Positions 8,714 to 17,829 of a stretch of 64,000 nucleotides of DNA are shown one piece after another; position 1 is the first letter of the stretch, and each line of letters begins with the position of its first letter. Origin of the DNA: Planctomycetota bacterium (lineage in GTDB: Bacteria; Planctomycetota; PLA2; JAEUHO01); contig JANQJW010000062.1 in assembly GCA_028281445.1 (NCBI GenBank), forward strand, positions 62,001-126,000. The letters run 5' to 3'. The notes below the pieces were generated by a model. That model ran no database searches, was not told the origin of the DNA, and was given only the letters and a program-made list of their open reading frames with translations. The position numbers were made by a program, and so were the translations under genes.

Positions 8714-9223
8714 TTGAGTCTCATCGTCCTGCTCGCCCTGATGTTGCTGGCGACCGCGATTCCCGACCTCAGTCCGCAGGTGCTCTCGATCGACCGCCAT
8801 CCCCCGGACCTGTGGGTCGCCGCCGCGCTCTACCTTGCGTTCCGCGCGCGTGCGTTCAAGGCAGTCGGGTGGGCCATTGCCATCGGCCTCGTGCGGGACT
8901 CGGTGTCGCTCGATCCCCTCGGGACGCACGCGTTCGTGCTCGGCACCATCGCGTTCCTCTTTGCCGAGGGGCGCAGCCAGCGGGGACGCGTGGAGGGCAT
9001 GACGCGCTTGATGCTCGTGGGGGCTGGCGCGCTGCTGGCGGGTTGGCTCTACCTCGTGCGCATCCTGCCGCTGGGCGGCGGGGTGGTCACCGCCGGCGCG
9101 TTCGTCGACGTTCTGCCCGGCGTCTTCTGGACGATGCTCCTCGCCGCCGGCCTGTACCCGACATTGGACCGGTTCCACCTCCTCGACGAGCTGTGCGGGA
9201 GGTCGCATGCGTTTTCGTCGTAG
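8714..9223 (+). CDS. mreD: MreD-like rod shape-determining membrane protein
   Basis: A 169-residue integral membrane protein with about five hydrophobic segments and the PDLWVAAALYLAFR and DPLGTHAFVLG stretches expected in MreD. MreD has little sequence conservation, so position between mreC and PBP2 carries much of the weight. The start is TTG at 8714, 4 bases after the mreC stop. Its 3' end overlaps the PBP2 start by 17 bases, and the PBP2 ribosome binding site GGGAGG lies inside it, so translation is probably coupled. Confidence 0.82.
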   Translation: MSLIVLLALMLLATAIPDLSPQVLSIDRHPPDLWVAAALYLAFRARAFKAVGWAIAIGLVRDSVSLDPLGTHAFVLGTIAFLFAEGRSQRGRVEGMTRLMLVGAGALLAGWLYLVRILPLGGGVVTAGAFVDVLPGVFWTMLLAAGLYPTLDRFHLLDELCGRSHAFSS

Positions 9224-11795
9224 GCTCCTCTTCCTCTACGTCGTCTTCTGCGTCGGCATCGGTCTCGTCTGGCTGCGCTCCGCGCAGATGATCCTTGTCG
9301 ATGGCGAAGAGTGGTCGCAGCGTGCGCTGGAGCGCCGTCAGACCACCGAGCGGCTCGACGCCATGCGCGGCCCCATCGTGTCGGCCGACGGCGTCGTGCT
9401 CGCCGAGGACGTGTGCCAGTTCCAGCTCGCCGTCGTGGGGTGGGAGTGGGAGCGCCGGCGCCGCTCGCGCTGCACCGCGTGCGGGATGGTGCAGTTCGCG
9501 GGCATCACGAAGAAGCCGCCGCGGCGCTGCGCCTGCCCGGCGCGGCTGCGTCGCGGTGGAGACTCCAAGCGCAGCGACGCCTATCCGCGGGATGACGCGC
9601 CGGTGGGCGGCACGATGGAAGAGCTGCCGCCGGGGGACCTGCGTCCGCTCGAGGATGCGCTCGAGGTCGAGCCCGGCACTCTGGCGCGGCTCGCGAACGC
9701 GCGCGTGGCGGAGATCGAGAAGATCGTCGACGCCTACAAAGCGCTGCTGGCGCGCGAGGCGATCGACTCCGAGTTCCTGATCGACGACAAGGTCCGGCTG
9801 CGCCGCAGCGACCTCATGCTGCGACCCTACGTGCTCATCGACGGTCTCTCGGAGGAGGCGGTGCGCCTCGTCCAGACCGACGAGACGGGTCGCTTTCGCG
9901 GCTTCCGCATCCAGACCGCTTTGCGCCGCCACTATCCGCTCGGCGACTTCGCGCCTCAGCTCCTTGGCTTCACGTCGCTGATCCGAAGCACAGAGGAGTA
10001 CGAGGCACTCTTCCAGAAGTTCGGCCACCAGATCACGCACAGCAGTCGCGTCGGCCGGGCGGGCATCGAGAAGGCGCACAACGGCTATCTCCACGGCAAG
10101 ACGGGCCGGCGCAAGCTGCAGCTCCAGGACGGGAGCTTCTCGAAGATCGTCGAGTACGAGCCGCCGGTGCCCGGTGGCCCGCTGCGGCTGGCGCTCCATG
10201 CCCGCGTCACGCTCGACGTGCAGCGCATCCTCGATGAAGCCGCCGCCAAGGACCACGGATACCTCCCGCGCGGACGTCCCTCCGGTGCGTTCGTCGCGTT
10301 GGATGCCGACACGGGCGAGGTGCTCGTGTGGGCGGAGGCGCCGCGCTTCGATCTCAACGAGGACCTGAAGGACCTCTACGACGTGAAGCGTCAGGCCATC
10401 GCCGACGAGAAGGCGAAGGTCTGGGAGCCGCGCCATCCGCTCGAGGGCACGATGGACCTCGAGACGTGGCGCATGCAGGTCGTCATGCCCGTGCCGTTGG
10501 CGTTGAGCCGCGTCGCGCAGGTCGCCGTAGAGCCCGGTAGCACCTTCAAGCCGCTCATCGCGCTCGGTCTGCTCGGCGCCGGACGCCCGATCAGCCAGGA
10601 AGGTATGACGTGCCGCCACGGCCTCGGCATGCCGGGCTGCCACAACTGCGGTACGGTCTATCTCGAAGAGGCCATCGCGCGTTCGTGCAACCGCTATTTC
10701 GCGTGGTCGCTGCGCAACCCGGCGTCGTGGAGCGTCAACCGGCGCTACGTCGCCAAGTTCATTGCCGATCTGGGGCTGGGACAGCACCCCGGCGAGGTCG
10801 CGGAGTGGAGCGCCGGCCAGTGGCTCTGGAACTGGCACGACTTCACGCTCGAGACCGCGGTCGCCCATGCGGACAAGGTGCTCGCCAAGCGGATGGGGGA
10901 GACAGCGCCGAAGCTGCGCCTCGGGCGCCACGCACGCGTTCCCGCGACGGTTGGCGGCGACCCGAAGCGCCTGGGGCGCACGCTGGCCACCGTTGCCGAG
11001 GCCATCGCGCGGCGTTCGGGCACCCGCTCCGTGACGCTCTACGCCAGCCGGCACGCCACCGAGGGCCGCGACGTCATCCTCCAGTTCGGCATGCGTGCCG
11101 ACACGCCGCGCACCTGGCACCTCCCGCCGGATCTCCGTCAAGGCGCCGACGCGCTACCGCGCGCCATCCGCGGGTGGTACCCGCGGAACGCGGGCGTCCA
11201 GGGACGCATGTCGGATCGCGGCACGGTGTGGTTCAACGTCCGCTTCGAGCGCCGCGTCGGGCGCGCCGGGCCCGGCGAACCGCCCGTGATCCGCCCGGAC
11301 GACGGCCACAACGTGGGCATCGGCCAGGGCCCCGTGCTCGCGACGCCGCTGCAGATGGCGCGCGCCATGGCCGCGATCGCCAACGGCGGCACCGTGGTCA
11401 CGCCGCACGTCGCGTTGCAAGGCGCGCGACCTCTCGACAAGCACGATCGCGACCGCGTCCAGATCGCCGCCGCGGACCTCAGGCGCGTCCGCGACGGGAT
11501 GTTCGACGCGGTCGACGGCGGCACCGCGCGGCACGCGCCCTGGTACGAGGTGCCGGCCACCGTCTACGGCAAGACGGGTACGGCCCAGGTCGGCAGGAGC
11601 TGGCGGCCGTGGAGGTTCGACGAAGACCTGGACGCTCCGTGGCACCACTGGTTCGTGGGCTTCGCCGAGGCGCCGGGCAAGCGCACGATCGCCTTCGCCT
11701 GCGTGCTCCACGCCCGCACCGAAGACGGTGCAGGCCTCACGGCCGTGCCCGCCGTGCAGCGGATCCTCGCTCGCTGGTACCAGGAGCAGGACTAA
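9207..11795 (+). CDS. mrdA: Penicillin-binding protein 2 (elongation transpeptidase) with extra cysteine cluster
   Basis: Class B transpeptidase that crosslinks peptidoglycan with RodA during elongation; anchored by an N-terminal membrane segment (about 7-25). Catalytic motifs are intact: Ser445-x-x-Lys448 in EPGSTFKP, Ser493-x-Asn495 in ARSCNRYF and Lys789-Thr-Gly in YGKTGTAQ. At 862 residues it is far longer than usual (600-650). Two insertions explain this. One, at residues 80-125, holds Cys89-x-x-Cys92 and Cys108-x-Cys110 among many Arg residues, like a small zinc-binding knuckle. The other is a basic stretch of about 150 residues (540-690) between the SxN and KTG motifs. The start ATG is backed by GGGAGG inside mreD. 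It is followed by rodA after 2 bases. Confidence 0.92.
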   Translation: MRFRRRLLFLYVVFCVGIGLVWLRSAQMILVDGEEWSQRALERRQTTERLDAMRGPIVSADGVVLAEDVCQFQLAVVGWEWERRRRSRCTACGMVQFAGITKKPPRRCACPARLRRGGDSKRSDAYPRDDAPVGGTMEELPPGDLRPLEDALEVEPGTLARLANARVAEIEKIVDAYKALLAREAIDSEFLIDDKVRLRRSDLMLRPYVLIDGLSEEAVRLVQTDETGRFRGFRIQTALRRHYPLGDFAPQLLGFTSLIRSTEEYEALFQKFGHQITHSSRVGRAGIEKAHNGYLHGKTGRRKLQLQDGSFSKIVEYEPPVPGGPLRLALHARVTLDVQRILDEAAAKDHGYLPRGRPSGAFVALDADTGEVLVWAEAPRFDLNEDLKDLYDVKRQAIADEKAKVWEPRHPLEGTMDLETWRMQVVMPVPLALSRVAQVAVEPGSTFKPLIALGLLGAGRPISQEGMTCRHGLGMPGCHNCGTVYLEEAIARSCNRYFAWSLRNPASWSVNRRYVAKFIADLGLGQHPGEVAEWSAGQWLWNWHDFTLETAVAHADKVLAKRMGETAPKLRLGRHARVPATVGGDPKRLGRTLATVAEAIARRSGTRSVTLYASRHATEGRDVILQFGMRADTPRTWHLPPDLRQGADALPRAIRGWYPRNAGVQGRMSDRGTVWFNVRFERRVGRAGPGEPPVIRPDDGHNVGIGQGPVLATPLQMARAMAAIANGGTVVTPHVALQGARPLDKHDRDRVQIAAADLRRVRDGMFDAVDGGTARHAPWYEVPATVYGKTGTAQVGRSWRPWRFDEDLDAPWHHWFVGFAEAPGKRTIAFACVLHARTEDGAGLTAVPAVQRILARWYQEQD

Positions 11796-11797
11796 CC

Positions 11798-12925
11798 GTG
11801 CGGGTCATGTCCCTAGGCGAACGGCTGAAGGAGGCCGACTGGATCCTGCTGGCCTTGGGCGTGGTGCTTGCGGTGTTCGGTGTCATCGCCGTCCAGACGG
11901 CGGCGCAGGGACGCGTCGACTACGGCGGCATCCAGATGCGCTGGCTCGTCATCGGGACGACCGTCTGCCTGCTGATGCTCGCCGTGCCGTATCGCTTCGT
12001 CGTGACCTGGCGCTACCTCTGGTACGCCGGTGGCATCTTCCTCCTGCTGCTGGTCCTGTTGATCGGGAGCGGCAAGTCCGCCGGCCGCTGGATCGCCGTC
12101 GGTTCCTTCCGTATGCAGCCAAGCGAGGTGATGAAGCTGATCCTCGTCATCACGCTCGCGGGCTATATCCGCTACGAGACGCGCCATCGCACCTTCCGCG
12201 GACTCTTCACGCCCTTCGCGATCACGCTCATCCCCTTCATGCTCATCATGAAGCAGCCGGATCTGGGGACGGCGCTGCTGCTGATCCCGATCCTGTTCGT
12301 GATGCTCTACGTCGCGGGCGCCAATCGCGCACACCTCGGTGTCGTCGCCGGGGCGGGACTCGCGGCAGGGTTGGTGTTCTTCTTTGTGCCGGGATTGCTG
12401 AACGAGTACCAGAAGAACCGCGTCCGCGCGTTCCTGCTCCAGGACAGCGACGACGAGGCGTTGCGCCGGAGCCACAACCACCAGATCGAGCACAGCAAGA
12501 CGGTCGTCGGGAGCTCGTCCTTCTTCGGCGGCGGCACGGGCGACGAGACGCGCGAAGCGATCCGATTCCTGCCCGAGCGCCACTCCGACTTCATCTTCCC
12601 GGTTGTCATCCACGCATTCGGCCTCGGCGGCGCGACGCTGTTGTTCATGGTCTACCTGCTCTTCATCGGTCTGCTGCTGCGCACCGCTCTCTCCGTCCGG
12701 GAACCAAGTGGACGCATGCTCGCCGTGGGCGTTGCGACCCTGTTCGCGTGCCAGACCGTGATCAACCTCGCCATGACCGTGGGCCTGCTGCCCATCGTCG
12801 GCATGCCGCTCCCGTTCCTCAGCTACGGCGGCTCCAGTTTGCTCACCTCCTTCGCTGCCCTGGGTCTCGTGTTGAATGTCGGGAGCGACCACCCGGTGGA
12901 ATTCGGCCGCGGCGACTTCGATTGA
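11798..12925 (+). CDS. rodA: Peptidoglycan glycosyltransferase RodA (SEDS family)
   Basis: Polymerises lipid II into glycan strands as partner of PBP2. The 375-residue protein is an integral membrane protein of about ten segments, with GRWIAVGSFRMQPSEVMKL, the catalytic-Asp motif KQPDLGTALLL, the long periplasmic loop with HSKTVVGSSSFFG, LPERHSDFIFPV and the final PFLSYGGSS. All are classic RodA signatures. GTG 11798 is chosen because AGGAGCAGG lies 7 bases upstream; ATG at 11807 is an alternative start. It follows PBP2 after 2 bases, completing the elongasome operon. Confidence 0.94.
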   Translation: MRVMSLGERLKEADWILLALGVVLAVFGVIAVQTAAQGRVDYGGIQMRWLVIGTTVCLLMLAVPYRFVVTWRYLWYAGGIFLLLLVLLIGSGKSAGRWIAVGSFRMQPSEVMKLILVITLAGYIRYETRHRTFRGLFTPFAITLIPFMLIMKQPDLGTALLLIPILFVMLYVAGANRAHLGVVAGAGLAAGLVFFFVPGLLNEYQKNRVRAFLLQDSDDEALRRSHNHQIEHSKTVVGSSSFFGGGTGDETREAIRFLPERHSDFIFPVVIHAFGLGGATLLFMVYLLFIGLLLRTALSVREPSGRMLAVGVATLFACQTVINLAMTVGLLPIVGMPLPFLSYGGSSLLTSFAALGLVLNVGSDHPVEFGRGDFD

Positions 12926-12973
12926 CGTACCGTGGCTGGACGCCCACGTTGATCCATCTCGCGGAGGCTGACC

Positions 12974-14344
12974 ATGAGACCCGGAATGGCCGTCCTGCTC
13001 TCGACCTCGATCCTGGCCCTATTGCTCGCGTTCCTCTTCGCCAGTCGCAACCGAGGACTCGCCGCGCCGGGACCGGAGCGTGGGTTCTGGGACGAGGGCA
13101 TCGAGGCCTTCGTGCGCGGCAAGGTCGCCAACACCTACGTCGACGAGCTGAGTGACGACGCCAGCAAGGACGCCTTCTATCGAGCGATGGATGCGTACGT
13201 GAAGCTCGACTACTACTGCGACTTCATCCCGCCGTCCGAGCACAGCCGCCACGTCGAGGAGACCGCCGGCCGCTACGCCGGTCTCGGGATTCGCATCAAT
13301 GGCGAGGACGACGGTCTGCACGTGATCGGCGTGTTCCCCGGCGGGCCGGCGGCCAAGGCGGGCATTCGCGTCGGGGACACGATCGTGCGTGCCGAAGGAC
13401 AGGCGCTTGCGGGTCTCGCCATCGACGACATCACGGGCTTGCTCAAGGGGCGGCCGGGCACTCCCGTGCGTGTCGGCGTGATCCGCGGGCCGCGACCCGA
13501 AGACGGGCCGGCCAAGGGTGAAGAGATCGCGATCGTCGCGCGGCGTGAGGTCATCACGCCGCCGAGCGTCTTCACGCGCCGTCTCGGCAAGAGCAAGGAG
13601 TTCGCGCTCGTTCGTCTCGCGGACTTCACCGAGGAGACGCAGAACGCGTTCGACGTCGAGATGGAGAAGCTCCTGAGCGACCAGCCCGCGCAGGGGCTGA
13701 TCCTCGATCTCCGGCACAACGGCGGCGGCGTGCTTGGCGTTGCCGTGCGCGTGGCCGAGCGCTTCCTGCGCGCAGGCCGCCTCGTCGTTCGCATGGAGGG
13801 GCGCGGGCAGGACGCCTCGCGCGACTACCCCGCCAAAGACCGGCTGGGGAAGATGCTCAACATCCCGCTGATCGTGTTGGTCGACCGCATGAGCGCAAGC
13901 GCGAGTGAGGTCGTCGCAGGTGCCCTGCAGGACCACCGCCGCGCCGTCCTCGTGGGGGAGCGTACGTACGGCAAGTTCCTGGTGCAGTCGATCACCGAGA
14001 TTCCGAACCGCAAGGCCGCGGTCAAGCTCACCACCTCCCGCTACTACACGCCGCACGGTCGCTCCTACCAGGGGCCTTCGCGCGGCGAGCGCATGCGCAG
14101 GGGGACGCGCCCGGAAGGCGCCGGGCTCATTCCCGACGTCGTGATTCCCATGAGCGACGAGAACGCGGAGAAGCTGCTCTTCTACTGGGACAACGAAGAA
14201 GGCCGGCCTTGGGGCGAGGTGCGGCGCCACGACGATGTCCCGGCGGACTGGATCGACCCGCAGCTCGAACGCGCGATCAAGCTGCTGGAGGGCGAGATCG
14301 TCCTCCAGAAGATCAAGCGCGGTAGGGGACCGCGGAGCGGATAG
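12974..14344 (+). CDS. S41-family C-terminal processing protease (CtpA/Prc type)
   Basis: Exported serine protease with an N-terminal membrane anchor (residues 4-22), a PDZ domain (about 95-190, GIRINGEDDGLHVIGV..GGPAAKAGI) and the S41 peptidase core. The Ser-Lys dyad is visible as Ser309 in MSASASEV and Lys334 in TYGKFLVQS. Length (456) is normal. The ATG has GCGGAGG upstream, 48 bases after rodA, so it is likely in the mre transcript. Such proteases often trim envelope proteins including PBPs or lytic enzymes; a role in wall growth is inferred from position. The basic C-terminus is not part of the conserved domain. Confidence 0.9.
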   Translation: MRPGMAVLLSTSILALLLAFLFASRNRGLAAPGPERGFWDEGIEAFVRGKVANTYVDELSDDASKDAFYRAMDAYVKLDYYCDFIPPSEHSRHVEETAGRYAGLGIRINGEDDGLHVIGVFPGGPAAKAGIRVGDTIVRAEGQALAGLAIDDITGLLKGRPGTPVRVGVIRGPRPEDGPAKGEEIAIVARREVITPPSVFTRRLGKSKEFALVRLADFTEETQNAFDVEMEKLLSDQPAQGLILDLRHNGGGVLGVAVRVAERFLRAGRLVVRMEGRGQDASRDYPAKDRLGKMLNIPLIVLVDRMSASASEVVAGALQDHRRAVLVGERTYGKFLVQSITEIPNRKAAVKLTTSRYYTPHGRSYQGPSRGERMRRGTRPEGAGLIPDVVIPMSDENAEKLLFYWDNEEGRPWGEVRRHDDVPADWIDPQLERAIKLLEGEIVLQKIKRGRGPRSG

Positions 14345-14486
14345 TCCGCAGAGACGCAGAGTCACAGAGCGCGACTCGGGGGCGGACGCTACGGCGATCG
14401 AGCGGTTACCCCCCTTGTGGGGCAGGGCATGAAGAGCCGCCATCGGCTCTCGTGTATCGCTCTGCGCCTCAGTGCCTCTGCGGAGA
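14345..14486. repeat. Inverted-repeat element upstream of tsaD
   Basis: The left arm 14345-14371 (TCCGCAGAGACGCAGAG and on) is an imperfect inverted copy of 14458-14486 (ending CCTCTGCGGAGA), with about six mismatches over 27 bases. Between them lie two smaller hairpins, CCCC/GGGG near 14410 and a perfect 7-base stem at 14433-14450. The TCTGCG/CGCAGA-rich arm is a repeat type I recall as dispersed in several high-GC genomes. The right arm contains the GGAGAG that serves as the tsaD ribosome binding site. Confidence 0.6.
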
Positions 14487-14497
14487 GAATCGGCAAC

Positions 14498-15529
14498 ATG
14501 CTTGTTCTCGGTATCGACACCTCCTGTGACGACACGGCCGCGGGCGTGCTGCGCGCGCCGCGTGAGATCCTCAGCAACGAGGTGGCGACGCAGTACGACC
14601 TGCACGCGGCCTTCGGCGGCGTCGTCCCGGAGATCGCGAGCCGCGCACACACCGAACGCGTCACGCTCGTCGTCGAGCGCGCCCTCAAGGAGGCCGGTGT
14701 CTCCCTGGGGGAGATCGATGCCATCGCCGTCACCAACCGGCCCGGATTGATCGGCTCGCTGATGGTCGGCGTTGCGGCGGCCAAGAGCCTCGCGATCGCC
14801 GCGGACATCCCGCTCGTCGGTGTGCACCACATCGAGGCGCACTGTGTCGCCGCGCTCGCCGAGCACGACGATCTCGACTATCCGTTCCTTGCGCTCGTCG
14901 CCTCCGGCGGCCACACGGCGCTCTACCACTGCAAGGACCCGGGCACCATCGAAGTGCTCGGCCAGACCATCGACGACGCAGCAGGCGAGTGCTTCGACAA
15001 GGTCGCCAAGATGCTCGGGCTGCCCCAGCCCGGCGGCCCCGCCGTCAGCAAGCTGGCGGAGGGCGGTAACCCCAAGGCTGTCCGGTTTCCCCGCGCACGC
15101 GTAAAGGACGACCCGCTGGCGTTCTCGTTCTCGGGTTTGAAGACGTCGGTCCTCTACTACCTCAAGGGGCCCGGCGGAAAGCGCGAACAGCCTGACCGTG
15201 AAGACCTCGAGATCAGCTACGCGGACGTAGCGGCCTCGTTCGAGCAGGCTGTCGTTGACGTGCTCGTCGACCGCTCCCTGAAGGCCGCCGCGCAGCTCGG
15301 CGTCACGGAGCTCGTGGTGGGGGGCGGCGTAGCGGCCAATCGCCGGCTGCGCAGTGATCTCGCCGAAGGCGCCCCCCAGGGACTCAACATCCGCTTCCCG
15401 AGCATGGCGTTGTGCGCGGACAACGGTGCCATGATCGCGCTTCGTGGCGCGGAGGTACTGCAGCGTGGTCTCACCGACACGCTCGACCTCGACGTGTCGG
15501 CAACGGGGGAAGGACCGCCTTTACCGTAG
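14498..15529 (+). CDS. tsaD: tRNA N6-adenosine threonylcarbamoyltransferase TsaD
   Basis: Transfers threonylcarbamoyl to A37 of ANN-decoding tRNAs, in the cytoplasm. The 343-residue sequence starts with the classic LGIDTSCDDTA, followed by GVVPEIASRAH, NRPGLIGSLMVG, the metal-binding H111-x-x-x-H115, SGGHTALY, GECFDKVAKMLGL and GGVAANRRLR. ATG 14498 gives the canonical N-terminus and has GGAGAG 10 bases upstream; the frame stays open upstream through the repeat element but is not TsaD-like there. The other t6A genes (tsaB, tsaC, tsaE) are not in the window. Confidence 0.95.
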   Translation: MLVLGIDTSCDDTAAGVLRAPREILSNEVATQYDLHAAFGGVVPEIASRAHTERVTLVVERALKEAGVSLGEIDAIAVTNRPGLIGSLMVGVAAAKSLAIAADIPLVGVHHIEAHCVAALAEHDDLDYPFLALVASGGHTALYHCKDPGTIEVLGQTIDDAAGECFDKVAKMLGLPQPGGPAVSKLAEGGNPKAVRFPRARVKDDPLAFSFSGLKTSVLYYLKGPGGKREQPDREDLEISYADVAASFEQAVVDVLVDRSLKAAAQLGVTELVVGGGVAANRRLRSDLAEGAPQGLNIRFPSMALCADNGAMIALRGAEVLQRGLTDTLDLDVSATGEGPPLP

Positions 15530-15554
15530 CGCTTCCTCGTGGTGCCATGCACCT

Positions 15555-16361
15555 GTGAAGCGTCTCGCGCCCCTCCTCGTCCTGCTCTGCGCGTTCCACG
15601 CCTACGCCGAGGAACCGAAGGGCGTGCAGTGCGGTCTCTTCGCGGTGGTCGCGAAGGGCGACGCCGGAGCGCGCGCGACGTATGACGGACTGCGCAAGGG
15701 ACTCGAGCTCGCGCACCTGCCGCGCGTGTGCATGGAGGCACCGGAGGACGTGCACGCGTTCCTCGCGCGCGTGTCGGCGAAGAGGCAGCTACCCGTGTTC
15801 GCCATTGGCGATGGTCCGGCCGAGCGGCTGCAGCAGGCGCGCTGTCCCCGTGTCGTCGTGCTCGAGCGCTACACGGTGAAGGGCAAGCCGGTTCGTGCCC
15901 TGCCCGAAGCGCCCGGCCTCGCCGTGGTGTACGCCGACCTGCAGTCCGAGCGCGTTCAAGCCGTACTGGGAGACCTCTCGAGCGATCCGGACGCACCGAT
16001 CATGGAAGGTACGTATGGCGACTTGGACCTCCACTTGCGTTGGGGTCGCGGGACGCCGGCGCCGTACGTAGACGCCGTCAAGCGCGCGCGCAGCACGGGC
16101 AAGATCCTGGTTTCGGACGACCGCGGCCGCTTCGGGCAGGGCGCGATCGTCACGCTGGTGCCGCGCCACGATCTGCTCGGGCGTGCGGCAGCGGAAGTCG
16201 CCCGCAAGCTACGGGCGGACCCCAAGGCCAAGCTCCCGCCGCATGCGATCAAGGGCTTCGAAGTCTGGGTCGATCTCGAGGCAGCCGACGAGCAGGGGAT
16301 CGCGCTGCCGTTGGCCTTCATCGCCAAGGCCGACAAGCTCAAGCGCGGGAAGCGGCATTGA
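15555..16361 (+). CDS. Periplasmic ABC-type substrate-binding protein (ABC_sub_bind-like)
   Basis: A secreted protein of 268 residues with a signal peptide ending near AYA-EE (residue 17). The C-terminal half carries features of the ABC_sub_bind family: GQGAIVTLVPRHDLLGRAAAEVARKL and the closing strand-helix-strand ending in LPLAFIAKADKL. The ligand cannot be predicted. GTG 15555 is the best in-frame start near the signal peptide, without a strong ribosome binding site. No permease or ATPase gene is nearby. Instead its stop overlaps the TTG start of a histidine kinase (TTGA), which suggests it serves as the kinase's periplasmic sensor rather than as a transporter component; this is inference. 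Confidence 0.75.
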   Translation: MKRLAPLLVLLCAFHAYAEEPKGVQCGLFAVVAKGDAGARATYDGLRKGLELAHLPRVCMEAPEDVHAFLARVSAKRQLPVFAIGDGPAERLQQARCPRVVVLERYTVKGKPVRALPEAPGLAVVYADLQSERVQAVLGDLSSDPDAPIMEGTYGDLDLHLRWGRGTPAPYVDAVKRARSTGKILVSDDRGRFGQGAIVTLVPRHDLLGRAAAEVARKLRADPKAKLPPHAIKGFEVWVDLEAADEQGIALPLAFIAKADKLKRGKRH

Positions 16362-17788
16362 AGCGCTCGCTCGTCATGCTGACGCTGCTGTTGGTCGGCG
16401 GCGTGATCCTGCTGCTCGGCGCCGTCGTCGTGATCTGGATCAACGCGCAGGACCAGGCGGCCGCCCGTCGCGAAGCCGCGGCGCAGCAGGACCGCACACA
16501 GAAGCGCATGGAGCAGTTCGCCGGCGAGCTGTTGCAGCTTTCCCAGGACATCGCGGGGGGGTTGTCCGAGGGGCACACGCGCCGACTGCGGGACTGGATC
16601 GAACAAGAGCCGCTGACGCTCTACCGCGACGTCGAGAACCCCGACCGCGTCGACATCGAAGCGATTATCAACGCGCTGGTCTCGGAAGTGCGGCGCCGGG
16701 GCCGCGACGAGGCGGAACGCATCCAGATCCTCCAAGAGCGCATGGAGGCCTTCAGCCGCGCGCGCATCGACGCCGTCATGCAGGCCGAGCGCGAGGAAGC
16801 GTCCAAGGCCGCCGACGCCGCGGCGTCGGATCGCGGCACGGCACTCGTCGTACGCCTCTCGCTGCTCCTGATCGGCATGGCGGTCCTGCTGGTGCTGACC
16901 CTGGTTTGGCTGGTCGTCGGCCCGGTTCGGCGTCTGCGTGCGTCCGTCGACCGCATCGCCGAGGGGGACCTCGCCACGCCGGTCCCCCTTCCACGCGGGG
17001 GCGCGGAGGAACTCGTTGCCCTGACCCACGACGTCGAGCGCATGCGCGACCGCATCCGTGGTGCGACCGAGGGCCTCGAGGAAGAGGTCGCGAAGAAGAC
17101 CGCTGCGCTTGTGCAAGCGGCCAAGATGGCCGGCCTGGGCACGCTCGCGGGCGGCGTCGCGCACGAGTTCAACAACCTCATCGGCGGCATCGTCGGCTGC
17201 ATCGAGAGCGCGCGCGCCGGCAGCGACGACGCGTCCGTGGTCGAGGATCTCGACATGGCGCAGAAGACCGCGAGCCGGGCCGCCGTGCTCGTACAAGCCT
17301 TGCTCGACGTCGCGCGCCCCGGCACCCGGGAGATGGGACCGGTGCAGCTCGACGCGGTGGTCGAAGACGTCACGCGCGCGGCCGAGCCGACGGCTACACG
17401 CCGGCGCGTGCAGGTCGAGCGCGAGGGCCTCTGCCCGCGGTCCGTCCACGGCGACGAGGGGCAACTGCACCAGGTCGTTCTGAACCTCGTCACGAACGCC
17501 CTGCAAGCGGTGGACGACGGCGGGCGCGTGGTGATCGCAACACGCGAAGAGGACGGGCACGGTGTCGTCGAGGTGCGGGACGCGGGACCGGGCGTCCCGG
17601 AGGCTGACCGCGACCGGATCTTCGAGCCGTTCTTCACCGGCCGGGATGACGGCACGGGCCTCGGCCTCTTCGTGTCCTATGGCATCGTGGAGCGCCACGC
17701 CGGCCGCATCGAGGTGACCGACGCGCCGGAGGGCGGGGCCGCGTTCACCGTCTCGGTCCCGTTCGGCCCCTCGGCCCCTGCGGAGTAG
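16358..17788 (+). CDS. Sensor histidine kinase
   Basis: Membrane sensor kinase of 476 residues. Layout: membrane segment 1 (5-28), periplasmic helical region (30-163), membrane segment 2 (165-187), HAMP (about 188-240), HisKA with phospho-acceptor His269 in GGVAHEFNNLIGG, and a HATPase domain with N box NLVTNALQAVDD, G1 DAGPGVP and G2 GTGLGLF. The HEFNN phospho-acceptor box is typical of NtrB-like kinases. The TTG start overlaps the upstream binding-protein stop by 4 bases, so the two are translationally coupled. The response regulator follows after 41 bases. The input signal is unknown; the coupled periplasmic binding protein is the obvious candidate. Confidence 0.9.
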   Translation: MKRSLVMLTLLLVGGVILLLGAVVVIWINAQDQAAARREAAAQQDRTQKRMEQFAGELLQLSQDIAGGLSEGHTRRLRDWIEQEPLTLYRDVENPDRVDIEAIINALVSEVRRRGRDEAERIQILQERMEAFSRARIDAVMQAEREEASKAADAAASDRGTALVVRLSLLLIGMAVLLVLTLVWLVVGPVRRLRASVDRIAEGDLATPVPLPRGGAEELVALTHDVERMRDRIRGATEGLEEEVAKKTAALVQAAKMAGLGTLAGGVAHEFNNLIGGIVGCIESARAGSDDASVVEDLDMAQKTASRAAVLVQALLDVARPGTREMGPVQLDAVVEDVTRAAEPTATRRRVQVEREGLCPRSVHGDEGQLHQVVLNLVTNALQAVDDGGRVVIATREEDGHGVVEVRDAGPGVPEADRDRIFEPFFTGRDDGTGLGLFVSYGIVERHAGRIEVTDAPEGGAAFTVSVPFGPSAPAE

Positions 17789-17829
17789 ACCGCAGGGCCG
17801 TTCGGTCCGGCACTTGCGTCCCGTCGAGC

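Noticed and set aside
13019..14929. Very long open frame on the minus strand opposite the S41 protease and tsaD
   Set aside because: It is a GC-rich shadow frame; the plus strand encodes clear S41 and TsaD motifs, and the antisense product has no recognisable domain.
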